Shown here piece after piece: positions 1 to 6,786 of a DNA stretch of 14,570 bases. The notes below the pieces were generated by a model. That model worked only from the letters and a program-made list of their open reading frames with translations, did no database searches and was not told where the DNA came from. How positions within the stretch are numbered: position 1 is the stretch's first letter; every line of letters begins with the position of its first letter. The position numbers and the translations under genes were made by a program. Source of the stretch: Rickettsiales bacterium (lineage in GTDB: Bacteria; Pseudomonadota; Alphaproteobacteria; Methylaequorales; Methylaequoraceae); contig PAYV01000034.1 in NCBI GenBank assembly GCA_002715305.1, forward strand, positions 1 through 14,570. The letters are read 5' to 3'.

Positions 1-477
1 ACTATTCTCACCGTAAATATTTTCTATATGTAAAGTAACTCCGGCTGATTGTGAAAAGGCTTGAAACCATTCTTTAAATAATTCGGTGTCCATTTCACCT
101 AATTTTGGTTTGTTCAGCTTTACCTTCCAGACTAAGTAAGGTCTGTTTGAACAATCAACAACTACTCTAGAAAGTGTTTCATCCATTGCAGAGAGTGCCT
201 GACCAAATCTTTGGATCCCCTTTTTTTCACCTAGTGATTTGTTAAATGCATCCCCTAGAGCTAAGGCTGTATCCTCTGTAGTATGGTGATAGTCAATGTG
301 TAAATCACCCTTGGCCTGAATTTTTATATCAAACAAGCTATGTTTTGAAAGTTGATCTATCATATGATCAAGAAACCCTATTCCTGTATCAATACTACTT
401 TCACCTTTTCCATCGAGATGAAGAGTTACTTCTATGTCTGTTTCTTTTGTTTTTCTTTTTACTGAATGTTTGCGCAT
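1..477 (-). CDS. hisB: Imidazoleglycerol-phosphate dehydratase (HisB), C-terminus cut by window edge
   Basis: HisB dehydrates imidazole glycerol phosphate to imidazole acetol phosphate in cytoplasmic histidine biosynthesis, using a di-manganese site. The 159 residues present run from an ATG at 477-475 to the window edge. Visible family signatures are TGIGFLDHM (residues 31-39) and DYHHTTEDTALALG (62-75), the first metal-binding HH..E motif. The segment ends at AFSQSAGVTLHI and YGENS, right where the second HH..E motif should follow, so about 35-40 C-terminal residues lie outside the window. The protein begins directly with the dehydratase domain and has no N-terminal phosphatase domain, so it is the monofunctional form. 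It diverges from hslV across 79 bases; hisB beside hslVU is a common alphaproteobacterial arrangement. Confidence 0.97.
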   Translation of the reverse strand, partial: MRKHSVKRKTKETDIEVTLHLDGKGESSIDTGIGFLDHMIDQLSKHSLFDIKIQAKGDLHIDYHHTTEDTALALGDAFNKSLGEKKGIQRFGQALSAMDETLSRVVVDCSNRPYLVWKVKLNKPKLGEMDTELFKEWFQAFSQSAGVTLHIENIYGENS

Positions 478-487
478 TTTGTAAATT

Positions 488-517
488 TTGTTGGATATTA
501 GATTTAAAATATATAGA
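488..517 (+). promoter_or_regulatory. Possible sigma-70-type promoter for hslVU
   Basis: TTGTTG (488-493) and TATAGA (512-517) are separated by 18 bases, upstream of hslV in the divergent hisB/hslV spacer. I see no good match to a heat-shock sigma-32 promoter. The region is very AT-rich, so a chance match is quite possible. Confidence 0.25.
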
Positions 518-556
518 TTAATAGTTAATTAATCAATGTGACTGTATTTAATATTT

Positions 557-1108
557 ATGACTGAAAACAACATTCATGAAACTTGGCACGGAACGACTGT
601 AGTTTCTGTAAGAAAAAATAACCAAGTTGTTATTGCTGCAGATGGTCAAGTAACACTTGGAGATACAGTTGTAAAATCAAACGCTAGAAAAGTGAGATCA
701 TTAGCTAGCGGTAAAGTTATAACTGGTTTCGCAGGAGCAACTGCAGATGCCTTTTCTCTTTTTGAAAGACTGGAGTCAAAGCTTGAAAAATCATCAAATA
801 ATCTTTTACGTGCGTGTGTGGAATTAGCTAAGGACTGGAGAACAGATAGATATTTAAGAAGATTGGAAGCAATGATGCTTGTAGCAGATAAGGAATCAAG
901 CTTAATTCTAAGTGGTAATGGTGATGTTTTAGAACCCAAAGATGGACTTATGGCTATAGGGTCTGGAGGAAATTATGCCTTAGCTGCAGCAAGAGCTCTT
1001 TATTCCTCAAAACTTGATGCAGAAAAGATAGCATTACAAAGTCTTGAAATTGCCGCCGAATTATGTATTTACACAAACAATAATATTATTTTAGAAAAAT
1101 TAAAATGA
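557..1108 (+). CDS. hslV: ATP-dependent protease peptidase subunit HslV (ClpQ)
   Basis: HslV is the N-terminal-threonine peptidase of the cytoplasmic HslUV (ClpYQ) protease, a bacterial proteasome-like double hexamer that degrades proteins unfolded by HslU. In the 183 residues, HGTTVVSVRK contains the catalytic Thr at residue 13, so a 12-residue propeptide must be removed, rather than only the initiator Met as in E. coli. Counting from Thr13, Asp17 (residue 29) and Lys33 (residue 45, in NARKVR) of the active site are conserved. GFAGATADAF, ELAKDWRTDR and IGSGGNYALAAARAL are family signatures. No Shine-Dalgarno sequence is evident before the ATG. The stop overlaps the hslU start (ATGA), so the two subunits are translationally coupled. 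Confidence 0.98.
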   Translation: MTENNIHETWHGTTVVSVRKNNQVVIAADGQVTLGDTVVKSNARKVRSLASGKVITGFAGATADAFSLFERLESKLEKSSNNLLRACVELAKDWRTDRYLRRLEAMMLVADKESSLILSGNGDVLEPKDGLMAIGSGGNYALAAARALYSSKLDAEKIALQSLEIAAELCIYTNNNIILEKLK

Positions 1109-2415
1109 CATCATTTACTCCTAGAGAAATAGTTTCAGAGCTTGATAGATTTATCGTAGGACAAAATTCCGCAAAGCGTGCCGTTGCTATAGCTTTAAGG
1201 AATAGGTGGAGACGACAACAAATTGAAGGCTCACTAAAAGATGAAGTCTTACCAAAAAATATATTAATGATTGGCCCAACAGGAGTGGGTAAAACAGAAA
1301 TTGCCAGGAGATTAGCAAAATTAGCTCAAGCACCATTTATAAAAGTGGAGGCAACAAAGTTTACAGAAGTTGGTTATGTAGGCAGAGATGTTGAGCAAAT
1401 AATTAGAGATTTACTTGAAGTATCGATAAATAATAATAAAGAAAGTCTAAAGAATGAAGTTAAAGCTAAAGCGGAGCTAAATGCAGAAAAAAGAGTTATT
1501 GACGCTTTAGTTGGTTCATCTTCAACAAATCAGACAAAAGAAAAGTTTAAGAAAATGCTAAGAAATGGGGAACTTGATGAACAAGAAGTTGAAATAGAGT
1601 TGCCATCTCAGTCAGGAATGCCACTTAAATCAATGGAAATTCCTGGAATGCCTGGTGGAATGATGGGAATGATTAACATTGGTGACTTATTTGGTAAAGG
1701 TTTTGGTCAAAAAAAAGAAAAGAGAAAGTTAAGTGTAAAAGAATCATATGAATTCCTATTAGAAGAAGAATCAGAAAAATTAATTGATAATGATAATTTA
1801 GTAAAAAGAGCAATTCTTAATGTTGAGCAAGATGGCATAGTTTTTATAGATGAAATTGATAAAATTTGTGGGGCAAATTCGAAAGGAACAGGAGAAGTTA
1901 GTAGAGAGGGTGTCCAGAGAGACTTGTTACCTCTTATCGAAGGGTCAACTGTAAGTACAAAATATGGCACAGTAAAAACGGATCACATTTTATTTATTGC
2001 ATCCGGTGCTTTTCATGTTTCAAAACCATCAGATTTATTGCCAGAACTACAGGGAAGGTTACCCAACAGAGTTGAACTTTCTGCTCTTTCAAAAGATGAT
2101 TTTATAAAAATTTTAAAAGAACCAGAAAATAATCTAATTAGACAATATATAGAATTGATTTCAACGGAAGGTGTCAAGTTAAACTTTTCTGACAAAGCTG
2201 TATCTGAAATTGCAACTATTGCCTCCAAAGTAAATGAAGAAATTGAAAATATTGGAGCAAGAAGACTTCACACAATCTTAGAAAAAGTTTTGGAAGAAAT
2301 AAGTTTTTCTGCCTCTGAAAAAAAAACAAAACAAGTTGAAATAGATGACAAGTATATACGTGATCAAATAGGTGATATCTACAAAGATACTGATCTTAGT
2401 AAATTTATCCTCTAA
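1105..2415 (+). CDS. hslU: ATP-dependent protease ATPase subunit HslU (ClpY)
   Basis: HslU is the AAA+ unfoldase that feeds substrates into HslV. The 436-residue length is normal for the family. Walker A is GPTGVGKT (57-64), the pore loop is GYVG (90-93) and Walker B is GIVFIDEIDKI (244-254). An intermediate (I) domain of about residues 110-240 contains the Met/Gly-rich stretch GMPGGMMGMIN. The arginine-finger region is ELQGRLPNRVEL (314-325) and sensor 2 is GARRLHT (384-390). The C-terminus LSKFIL matches the tail that inserts into HslV pockets to activate it. The start codon overlaps the hslV stop by ATGA. The last 11 bases overlap the end of the convergent Smr-domain gene. Confidence 0.98.
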   Translation: MTSFTPREIVSELDRFIVGQNSAKRAVAIALRNRWRRQQIEGSLKDEVLPKNILMIGPTGVGKTEIARRLAKLAQAPFIKVEATKFTEVGYVGRDVEQIIRDLLEVSINNNKESLKNEVKAKAELNAEKRVIDALVGSSSTNQTKEKFKKMLRNGELDEQEVEIELPSQSGMPLKSMEIPGMPGGMMGMINIGDLFGKGFGQKKEKRKLSVKESYEFLLEEESEKLIDNDNLVKRAILNVEQDGIVFIDEIDKICGANSKGTGEVSREGVQRDLLPLIEGSTVSTKYGTVKTDHILFIASGAFHVSKPSDLLPELQGRLPNRVELSALSKDDFIKILKEPENNLIRQYIELISTEGVKLNFSDKAVSEIATIASKVNEEIENIGARRLHTILEKVLEEISFSASEKKTKQVEIDDKYIRDQIGDIYKDTDLSKFIL

Positions 2416-2923
2416 CTCTTCTTTTTAAATATACCACAAATGCACCGTCTCCGCCTTTGTTTTTTGGAGCAATATCGAACCAAACAATTCTTTTGGAGTT
2501 GATTGGATTTTTTAACCAAATTGGAAGATTTTCTTTCAACTTCCCTGTTCCTCTCCATCCGTCTTCAACAGTTAATCTTTGACCTTTTCCAGTTATAATA
2601 AGTACTAATTTAAAATCTTTTTCATAACACGATTTTATAAAACTATTAACCTTATCTTCGGACTCTATTAAGGAAAAGCCATGCAGATCTAACTTTCTAT
2701 CTATTTTAATTCTCCCTTTATAAATTTTTTTTATAAGATTTTTTTCAAGATCATAGTTTTTTAAACTTTCATTGAAAAATTTTTCATCTTGTGTGGTATT
2801 TTCCAGGGTGTCTTTAATTTTTTCTTTTTCTTCGTAAGATTCAACCTTAAAATTTTTTTTTATTTTAAGATTTTTTTTTAAAGGATTTACACTTTTTAAA
2901 AAATCGTCCCATTCTTCATTCAT
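2405..2923 (-). CDS. Smr-domain protein (Smr/MutS2 C-terminal-like)
   Basis: This 172-residue protein carries a C-terminal Smr domain, a fold linked to nuclease or nucleic-acid-binding activity; the cellular role of stand-alone bacterial Smr proteins is not settled. LDLHG (78-82) is the family's DxH motif, TGKG (111-114) is the second core motif, and GGDGAFVVYLKRR (157-169) closes the domain. The first 70 residues are Lys/Glu-rich and probably disordered or helical, as in alphaproteobacterial SmrA-like proteins. The ATG at 2923-2921 overlaps the end of mltA by 8 bases, so it is the last gene of the Tim44-like > mltA > smr unit. Its stop lies inside the final codons of hslU on the other strand. 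Confidence 0.9.
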   Translation of the reverse strand: MNEEWDDFLKSVNPLKKNLKIKKNFKVESYEEKEKIKDTLENTTQDEKFFNESLKNYDLEKNLIKKIYKGRIKIDRKLDLHGFSLIESEDKVNSFIKSCYEKDFKLVLIITGKGQRLTVEDGWRGTGKLKENLPIWLKNPINSKRIVWFDIAPKNKGGDGAFVVYLKRRVRG

Positions 2924-3941
2924 AATTTTTAATATATGGGATCAATGCAAATAAATATATTTTTTTTTTTAACTCACCGGCAATTTTTTCTGAATTTTTA
3001 TTTGATCCTAAAAATAGATCCACCCTGTTTGGACCTTTAATTGCATTTCCAGTATCCAAACCCAAAACAGGAAATAAAGTTTTATCTTCTTTGATATGTA
3101 ATAAAAAAGGTATACCAAGTGGATAAAATTTTTTATCTATTGCTATTGAGACATTTGGCACTAATTCTGTTCCAAGTGCCCCTTTAGCTGTGAATTCAAC
3201 AGTTTTTTTGTTTAGCTTAAAAAAGATATATCTCTCATTATAATTTAAAACATTATTTAAGTTTTCAGGGTTTTTTCTTAACCAATCTTTTATTGTAAAT
3301 AGTGAAACCTCTTTTTTTTTTAGCCATTTTTTTTTAATCATTAATTTTCCAATTGATGAATATTCTAAATTATTATTACCATCATAAGCTAACATTACTT
3401 TTTGATTGTTAGGGAGAATGCCAATCCCAGAACCTTGTATTTGTAAAAAAAATAAATTAATAAGACTATCAGTCCATAATAATACATCACTCGTTTTATA
3501 TTTTTTTTGGATTTCTCTTCTAGGAATATTTCTAAACTTAATGTTATATTTTAATATTGGAATTTTAAAAATTTCATTTTTTTTGAAAGAAACATTTATT
3601 ATTGGAAGGTAATAACCTGTAAGCAGACCTTTTTTTTGGCTTAATTGAACATAACGAAAATTTTTATTTAAAAATACTTTTGGTTGTTTGGGTAATTTTA
3701 AAGACTCTTTACAAACATACATCCAGTCTTCAACTGATCCAAAAAAAGGATATGATGGGTGATCTTTAATTTTATCATAAATAAGTTTAGTATTACACAA
3801 TTCTTGGAATTTTTTAAAAAAATCTTCTATGTATGATTCATTTAAATCTCTTAATTCATCTATATTTTTAATAGAGTCAGCGTATGATGGTGTAAAAAAA
3901 AAGAAAATAAGAAAAAATTTAAGAAGGATATTAAATTTAAT
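2916..3941 (-). CDS. mltA: Membrane-bound lytic murein transglycosylase A (MltA), probable non-canonical start
   Basis: MltA cleaves glycan strands of peptidoglycan in the periplasm, leaving 1,6-anhydromuramyl ends. From the first canonical start (TTG at 3800-3798) the visible motifs are GLLTGYY (58-64), FLQIQGSG (118-125), NERYIFF (188-194), GALGTELVP (207-215) and the 3D-domain DTGNAIKGPNRVDLFLG (249-265), which includes the catalytic Asp of RVDLF. The frame stays open upstream to a TAG at 3959-3957. It encodes a textbook signal peptide (KFNILLKFFLIFFFF, cleavage after TPSYA) and then the family's N-terminal helix leading into the conserved L-C. That stretch has no ATG, GTG or TTG. I set the start at ATT (3941-3939), which overlaps the Tim44-like stop and gives 341 residues, a usual MltA length. 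There is no lipobox. Function is sure; the start is inferred. Confidence 0.88.
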   Translation of the reverse strand: MKFNILLKFFLIFFFFTPSYADSIKNIDELRDLNESYIEDFFKKFQELCNTKLIYDKIKDHPSYPFFGSVEDWMYVCKESLKLPKQPKVFLNKNFRYVQLSQKKGLLTGYYLPIINVSFKKNEIFKIPILKYNIKFRNIPRREIQKKYKTSDVLLWTDSLINLFFLQIQGSGIGILPNNQKVMLAYDGNNNLEYSSIGKLMIKKKWLKKKEVSLFTIKDWLRKNPENLNNVLNYNERYIFFKLNKKTVEFTAKGALGTELVPNVSIAIDKKFYPLGIPFLLHIKEDKTLFPVLGLDTGNAIKGPNRVDLFLGSNKNSEKIAGELKKKIYLFALIPYIKNYE

Positions 3942-4623
3942 TCTCCTGAATTTCTTCTAAAGTCCAGTTAGGATCTTTGTTTGTGATTTTTTTAGAGAAG
4001 GTCCAAAATTCGGTTATTGAAAGTATTTGGTTGCTGTCTCCTTCAACTATTTGACCTTTTGAATTTTTGGTAACCTGTATTTGTTCAGTAATAAATTTAA
4101 GTGTTATTTTTATTAAGTTCTTACTACTAATTTCAGCTTTTGTAATTTCAGGTTTTTCTATTCCAATCAAAGTGATGTTTAATGACTGCCTGTTCTTTTT
4201 TCTGTTTTTAATTTCTGTCGAAAAAATATCTAGCATTTCCTTTGAAACCAATTTTTTTAAAGAATCAATTTTATCCTGTGAGTAAGATTTTATTATATAT
4301 TCAAAAGCTTTTTTTGCTCCTTCAATAAAACTTTCTATTGAAAAATCATTATTGTGTTGGCTGATTTTTTTTAGTGTTTCATTAATTTTTGGATTTGAAT
4401 GAAATTTCTTATCGAGATCTTTTTTAGTAAGATTATTTGGTGATTTTTCACTAACTTCATCTGGAATTGACTCCTTAAACGAAGAAGTTCTATCAACTGA
4501 ATACTTTTTGACAATATCACTTTCGTTTCCAGTTTTTTTGCCTAGTGTGTTTCTTAGCCTGTTAATAATAAAGACAGCTATCATGGCAAGTATCAATATA
4601 TCAAAGAATGGGATGTTATTCAT
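3937..4623 (-). CDS. Tim44-like domain protein, inner-membrane anchored
   Basis: Bacterial Tim44-like proteins resemble the C-terminal domain of mitochondrial Tim44/Mba1, which binds lipids and import or ribosomal partners; the bacterial role is not well defined. The protein has 228 residues. A membrane segment (residues 8-21, ILILAMIAVFII) follows a very short N-terminus. A Lys/Ser/Asn-rich linker spans to about residue 90, and the Tim44 domain spans about 94-228. FIEGAKKAFEYII (99-111), the D..SLKKLVS region and the closing DPNWTLEEIQE (217-227) are typical. It heads the minus-strand unit with mltA and the Smr gene and diverges from secB over 98 bases. Its end, with AGGAG just before the TAA, probably supplies the ribosome-binding site for mltA. 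Confidence 0.88.
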   Translation of the reverse strand: MNNIPFFDILILAMIAVFIINRLRNTLGKKTGNESDIVKKYSVDRTSSFKESIPDEVSEKSPNNLTKKDLDKKFHSNPKINETLKKISQHNNDFSIESFIEGAKKAFEYIIKSYSQDKIDSLKKLVSKEMLDIFSTEIKNRKKNRQSLNITLIGIEKPEITKAEISSKNLIKITLKFITEQIQVTKNSKGQIVEGDSNQILSITEFWTFSKKITNKDPNWTLEEIQEN

Positions 4624-4659
4624 AGTTAATCATTGTGTAATTTTCGGTTTGTATAAAAT

Positions 4660-4689
4660 TTGTAGTATTCTATTAGCATGTCATATATT
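4660..4689 (+). promoter_or_regulatory. Possible sigma-70-type promoter for secB
   Basis: TTGTAG (4660-4665) and TATATT (4684-4689) are 18 bases apart, ending 32 bases before the secB ATG, in the spacer between the divergent Tim44-like gene and secB. AT-rich context makes the match weak evidence. Confidence 0.25.
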
Positions 4690-4721
4690 ATATTGTGTTT
4701 AAATAGATAAAGATACAAAAT

Positions 4722-5177
4722 ATGGTAAATAAAAAAAATAATTCCACCCCTCAAGGTGTTAAATTTCTGATTAATGCGCAATACCTTAAAGATATATCCT
4801 TTGAAAATCCTAAAGCACCAGAATCTTTAAGAAAATTTGGAGGTAACCCAAAAATTAAAATTGACGTTGATGTCAAATCTAAACAACTAAAATCACACGG
4901 TGATAATATTTATGAGGTTGAATTATTAATTAAAGCCGAGACAACTGTTGAAAATGAATCATTATTTATAACAGAGGCAACTTATTGTGGAGTATTCACT
5001 GTAGAAAATGCGGAAGGTGAATTGTTGGATAAAATTCTAATGATAGAATGCCCCAAATTTTTGTTTCCTTTTTTGAGATCTGTATTGGCTTCATGTACAA
5101 GAGAAGGAGGATTTCCTCCGTTGATGATTGCTCCAGTAGATTTTGCTACTATGTATGAGAATAAAAAATCAAAATAG
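4722..5177 (+). CDS. secB: Protein-export chaperone SecB
   Basis: SecB is a cytoplasmic tetrameric chaperone that keeps preproteins unfolded and passes them to SecA for export. The 151-residue length is typical. Family signatures are QYLKDISFENP (20-30), the Val/Ile-rich beta strands at 45-75, EATYCGVFTV (85-94), ECPKFLFPFLR (109-119) and GGFPPLMIAPVDFATMY (129-145). The Lys-rich N- and C-terminal tails are variable in the family. No clear Shine-Dalgarno sequence precedes the ATG. It diverges from the Tim44-like gene and ends 5 bases from the end of the convergent coiled-coil gene. Confidence 0.97.
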   Translation: MVNKKNNSTPQGVKFLINAQYLKDISFENPKAPESLRKFGGNPKIKIDVDVKSKQLKSHGDNIYEVELLIKAETTVENESLFITEATYCGVFTVENAEGELLDKILMIECPKFLFPFLRSVLASCTREGGFPPLMIAPVDFATMYENKKSK

Positions 5178-5198
5178 AAATACTACAATTTGATTTTT
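5164..5198. terminator. AT-rich inverted repeat across two convergent gene ends, possible bidirectional terminator
   Basis: AAAAATCAAA (5164-5173) and TTTGATTTTT (5189-5198) form a perfect 10-bp inverted repeat with a 15-base loop, followed on the plus strand by C and a run of T. It covers the last codons of both secB and the convergent coiled-coil gene. Only one G-C pair lies in the stem, so it would be weak. Both proteins end in lysine codons, which could create the symmetry by chance. Confidence 0.3.
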
Positions 5199-5845
5199 CT
5201 TTTTTTTGTATTAACGAAATTAAGATTACCCTTGAGGAAATCATTTTTAATTTCATCCAATGTCATTCCGTCTTTCCAATTAGTACTAGCATTCTTTAAA
5301 TTTTTTTTGCCAGCTAAGATTTTTCTTTTTTGTTTCTTTGATTCATTGTTTGTTTCAGTGCTATCATTTAGCTCACTAAAAATTCTTTTTAATGACTTTT
5401 TATCTTTTTCTTCAAATGCTTTTTTATGAATTTCTAACTCATCCTTGTAGTTTTTAACTTCGTCTAAAAGTCTTTGATTCTCTGCATTAAGCCTGTCAAA
5501 GCGATCTTGGATAAGATGTAAATTTTCCTCGCTTATAACCTCGATGTTTTTTGAAAATTTTTTAAATGTTGTATCTAAACTTTCTAAAATTAAATCTTTT
5601 ATAAGTATTAGATCTCCCTCTGAATATTTGTAATGACTTTTATCCCCTAATTTTCCAAAACTTTTTATAGAATCTAAAATTTTATTCAGTCTTTTCCTTG
5701 ATAGAACGTTAAAATTACAAATTTTAAAAGTTTCCTTTTCTTTTGTTGTCCATTCTTTTCTCGGCTTGTATCTAAATTCTTTTAAAGTTTTAACAGCATC
5801 AAAGTACGAGATATTTCTCAATGAAGATTTTCTTTCTCTTTTCAT
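5183..5845 (-). CDS. Hypothetical basic coiled-coil protein
   Basis: I do not recognise this 220-residue protein. It starts at ATG 5845-5843. It is rich in Lys and Glu and has no signal peptide or membrane segment, so it is probably cytoplasmic. Residues 1-100 look alpha-helical and basic (for example EFRYKPRKEWTTKEK and NVLSRKRLNKILDSI). Residues about 103-149 show heptad-like spacing of Leu/Ile/Phe (ENLHLIQDRFDRLNAENQRL), consistent with a coiled coil. Residues 150-185 are Ser/Asn/Lys-rich and likely disordered. A short conserved-looking tail holds NWKDGMTLDEIKNDFLKGNL (189-208) and a Lys/Arg-rich end. It is convergent with secB and divergent from the DUF2784 gene. Composition matches its neighbours, so I see no sign of recent transfer. 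The open frame's length and the tight packing support a real gene. Confidence 0.75.
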   Translation of the reverse strand: MKRERKSSLRNISYFDAVKTLKEFRYKPRKEWTTKEKETFKICNFNVLSRKRLNKILDSIKSFGKLGDKSHYKYSEGDLILIKDLILESLDTTFKKFSKNIEVISEENLHLIQDRFDRLNAENQRLLDEVKNYKDELEIHKKAFEEKDKKSLKRIFSELNDSTETNNESKKQKRKILAGKKNLKNASTNWKDGMTLDEIKNDFLKGNLNFVNTKKRKIKL

Positions 5846-6004
5846 CTATTTTACCATCCCAGAGAATTTTTTTTATTAAGTTGTTGTTTTTTGTGCAATT
5901 TATATCGTATATAAAAAAATACTATAAATAGTGATATAAATACAACTAAAAATAATAATAATTTAATTTATGCAATAATAATTTTTTACTGCTGGAAAGA
6001 TTTA

Positions 6005-6367
6005 ATGTTTGATTTAGCTGCAAATATAGTTTTTTGGATCCATATTCTCTTTATTGTATTTGTTACATTTGGAAGTTTTCTTCTATTAAAAAAGAAAACT
6101 ATTATTTTTTTTCATTTTCCAGCCCTGTGTTGGGCTTTTTACGCTATTCTTACCAGAACAGTGTGTCCCTTAACATATCTTGAGAGATGGTTGTTGATTC
6201 AAGCTAATAGAGACGATTTTTCTTCTAGTTTCATTAATCAATATTTGGTCCCTATTGTTTATCCAAAAGAAATTTCTCATGAGCAATTGATGATTTTAGC
6301 AGGGTTTTTAATTTTAATAAATTTTGGTATATATTTGTTAGTTGCTAAGAAACATTTCTCCAAATAA
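6005..6367 (+). CDS. DUF2784 family small membrane protein
   Basis: This 120-residue inner-membrane protein matches what I know of the DUF2784 family, whose function is unknown. Hydrophobic segments span about residues 6-28 (NIVFWIHILFIVFVTFG), 32-50 and 94-114. Between the second and third, the conserved CPLTYLERWL (54-63) is followed by INQYLVPIVYP (77-87); both are family signatures. A good Shine-Dalgarno sequence, GGAAAG, lies about 5 bases before the ATG. It ends 4 bases from the stop of the convergent cyclic-nucleotide-domain gene, and the 159-base spacer upstream is shared with the divergent coiled-coil gene. Confidence 0.85.
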   Translation: MFDLAANIVFWIHILFIVFVTFGSFLLLKKKTIIFFHFPALCWAFYAILTRTVCPLTYLERWLLIQANRDDFSSSFINQYLVPIVYPKEISHEQLMILAGFLILINFGIYLLVAKKHFSK

Positions 6368-6371
6368 GCAC

Positions 6372-6737
6372 TTAATCGCCAAAAAGGTTTTTTAGATCAT
6401 TTCTTTTTGTAGAATTTAGATTAGTTAGCCTAAGGTAAGTTGATCTTAATATGGCTTTAATAAGAACCGATGATTTAGAAAATTCCTCTAAAAGATTCTC
6501 TTTAGGTATTTTAATAGCAACACAATCTTTTGTAGCTTTAGCTGTAACTGTTCTATTTGTTCCCAGTAAGACCGATTGCTCACCAAATACCTCACCTTCA
6601 TTAATGTAACCGACTGTTACACTACTCTTTGATCGAATTTCAACCTCACCCTCTTTAAGTAAATAACCAAAATCTGATATATCATTGAAATTATATATTA
6701 TTTGATCTTTTTTCCAAATTACAGTTTCTGACACCAT
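6372..6737 (-). CDS. Stand-alone cyclic nucleotide-binding domain protein
   Basis: The 121-residue protein is essentially one cNMP-binding (CRP/CAP-like) beta-roll. DQIIYNFNDISDFGYLLKEGEVEI (11-34) gives the first strands. FGEQSVLLGTNRTVTA (51-66) is the phosphate-binding cassette and keeps the Gly-Glu and Arg residues that contact a cyclic nucleotide's ribose and phosphate. Helices follow to the end (ENLLEEFSKSS; LIKAILRSTYLRLTNL). No helix-turn-helix, kinase or channel domain follows, so it is not a CRP-type transcription factor. It may be a small regulatory subunit or ligand sensor whose partner is not visible here. The tRNA-Gly gene ends 49 bases upstream on the same strand, and co-transcription from the tRNA promoter is possible. 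Confidence 0.85.
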   Translation of the reverse strand: MVSETVIWKKDQIIYNFNDISDFGYLLKEGEVEIRSKSSVTVGYINEGEVFGEQSVLLGTNRTVTAKATKDCVAIKIPKENLLEEFSKSSVLIKAILRSTYLRLTNLNSTKRNDLKNLFGD

Positions 6738-6786
6738 AATTTATTATTACACAATAAAATTTAAAAATTAAATTAATTTTACTTTA

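Noticed and set aside
646..939. 97-residue antisense open frame inside hslV
   Set aside because: It is a mirror of conserved hslV codons with no recognisable domain; the sense gene explains the sequence.
1707..2228. Two antisense open frames inside hslU
   Set aside because: Both oppose conserved AAA+ motifs of hslU and have no features of their own.
2860..2985. Long T and A runs around the Smr/mltA junction as possible terminators
   Set aside because: They encode Lys-rich stretches on the minus strand and have no preceding GC stem.
2916..3800. mltA starting at TTG 3800 as the true gene start
   Set aside because: It would drop a clear upstream signal peptide and the conserved N-terminal helix encoded in the same open frame, leaving a periplasmic enzyme without an export signal.
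4067..4702. Short plus-strand frames opposite the Tim44-like gene, hydrophobic in translation
   Set aside because: Antisense of Lys/Glu/Asn-rich coding sequence yields Phe/Leu/Ile-rich pseudo-membrane proteins; no ribosome-binding site or family match.
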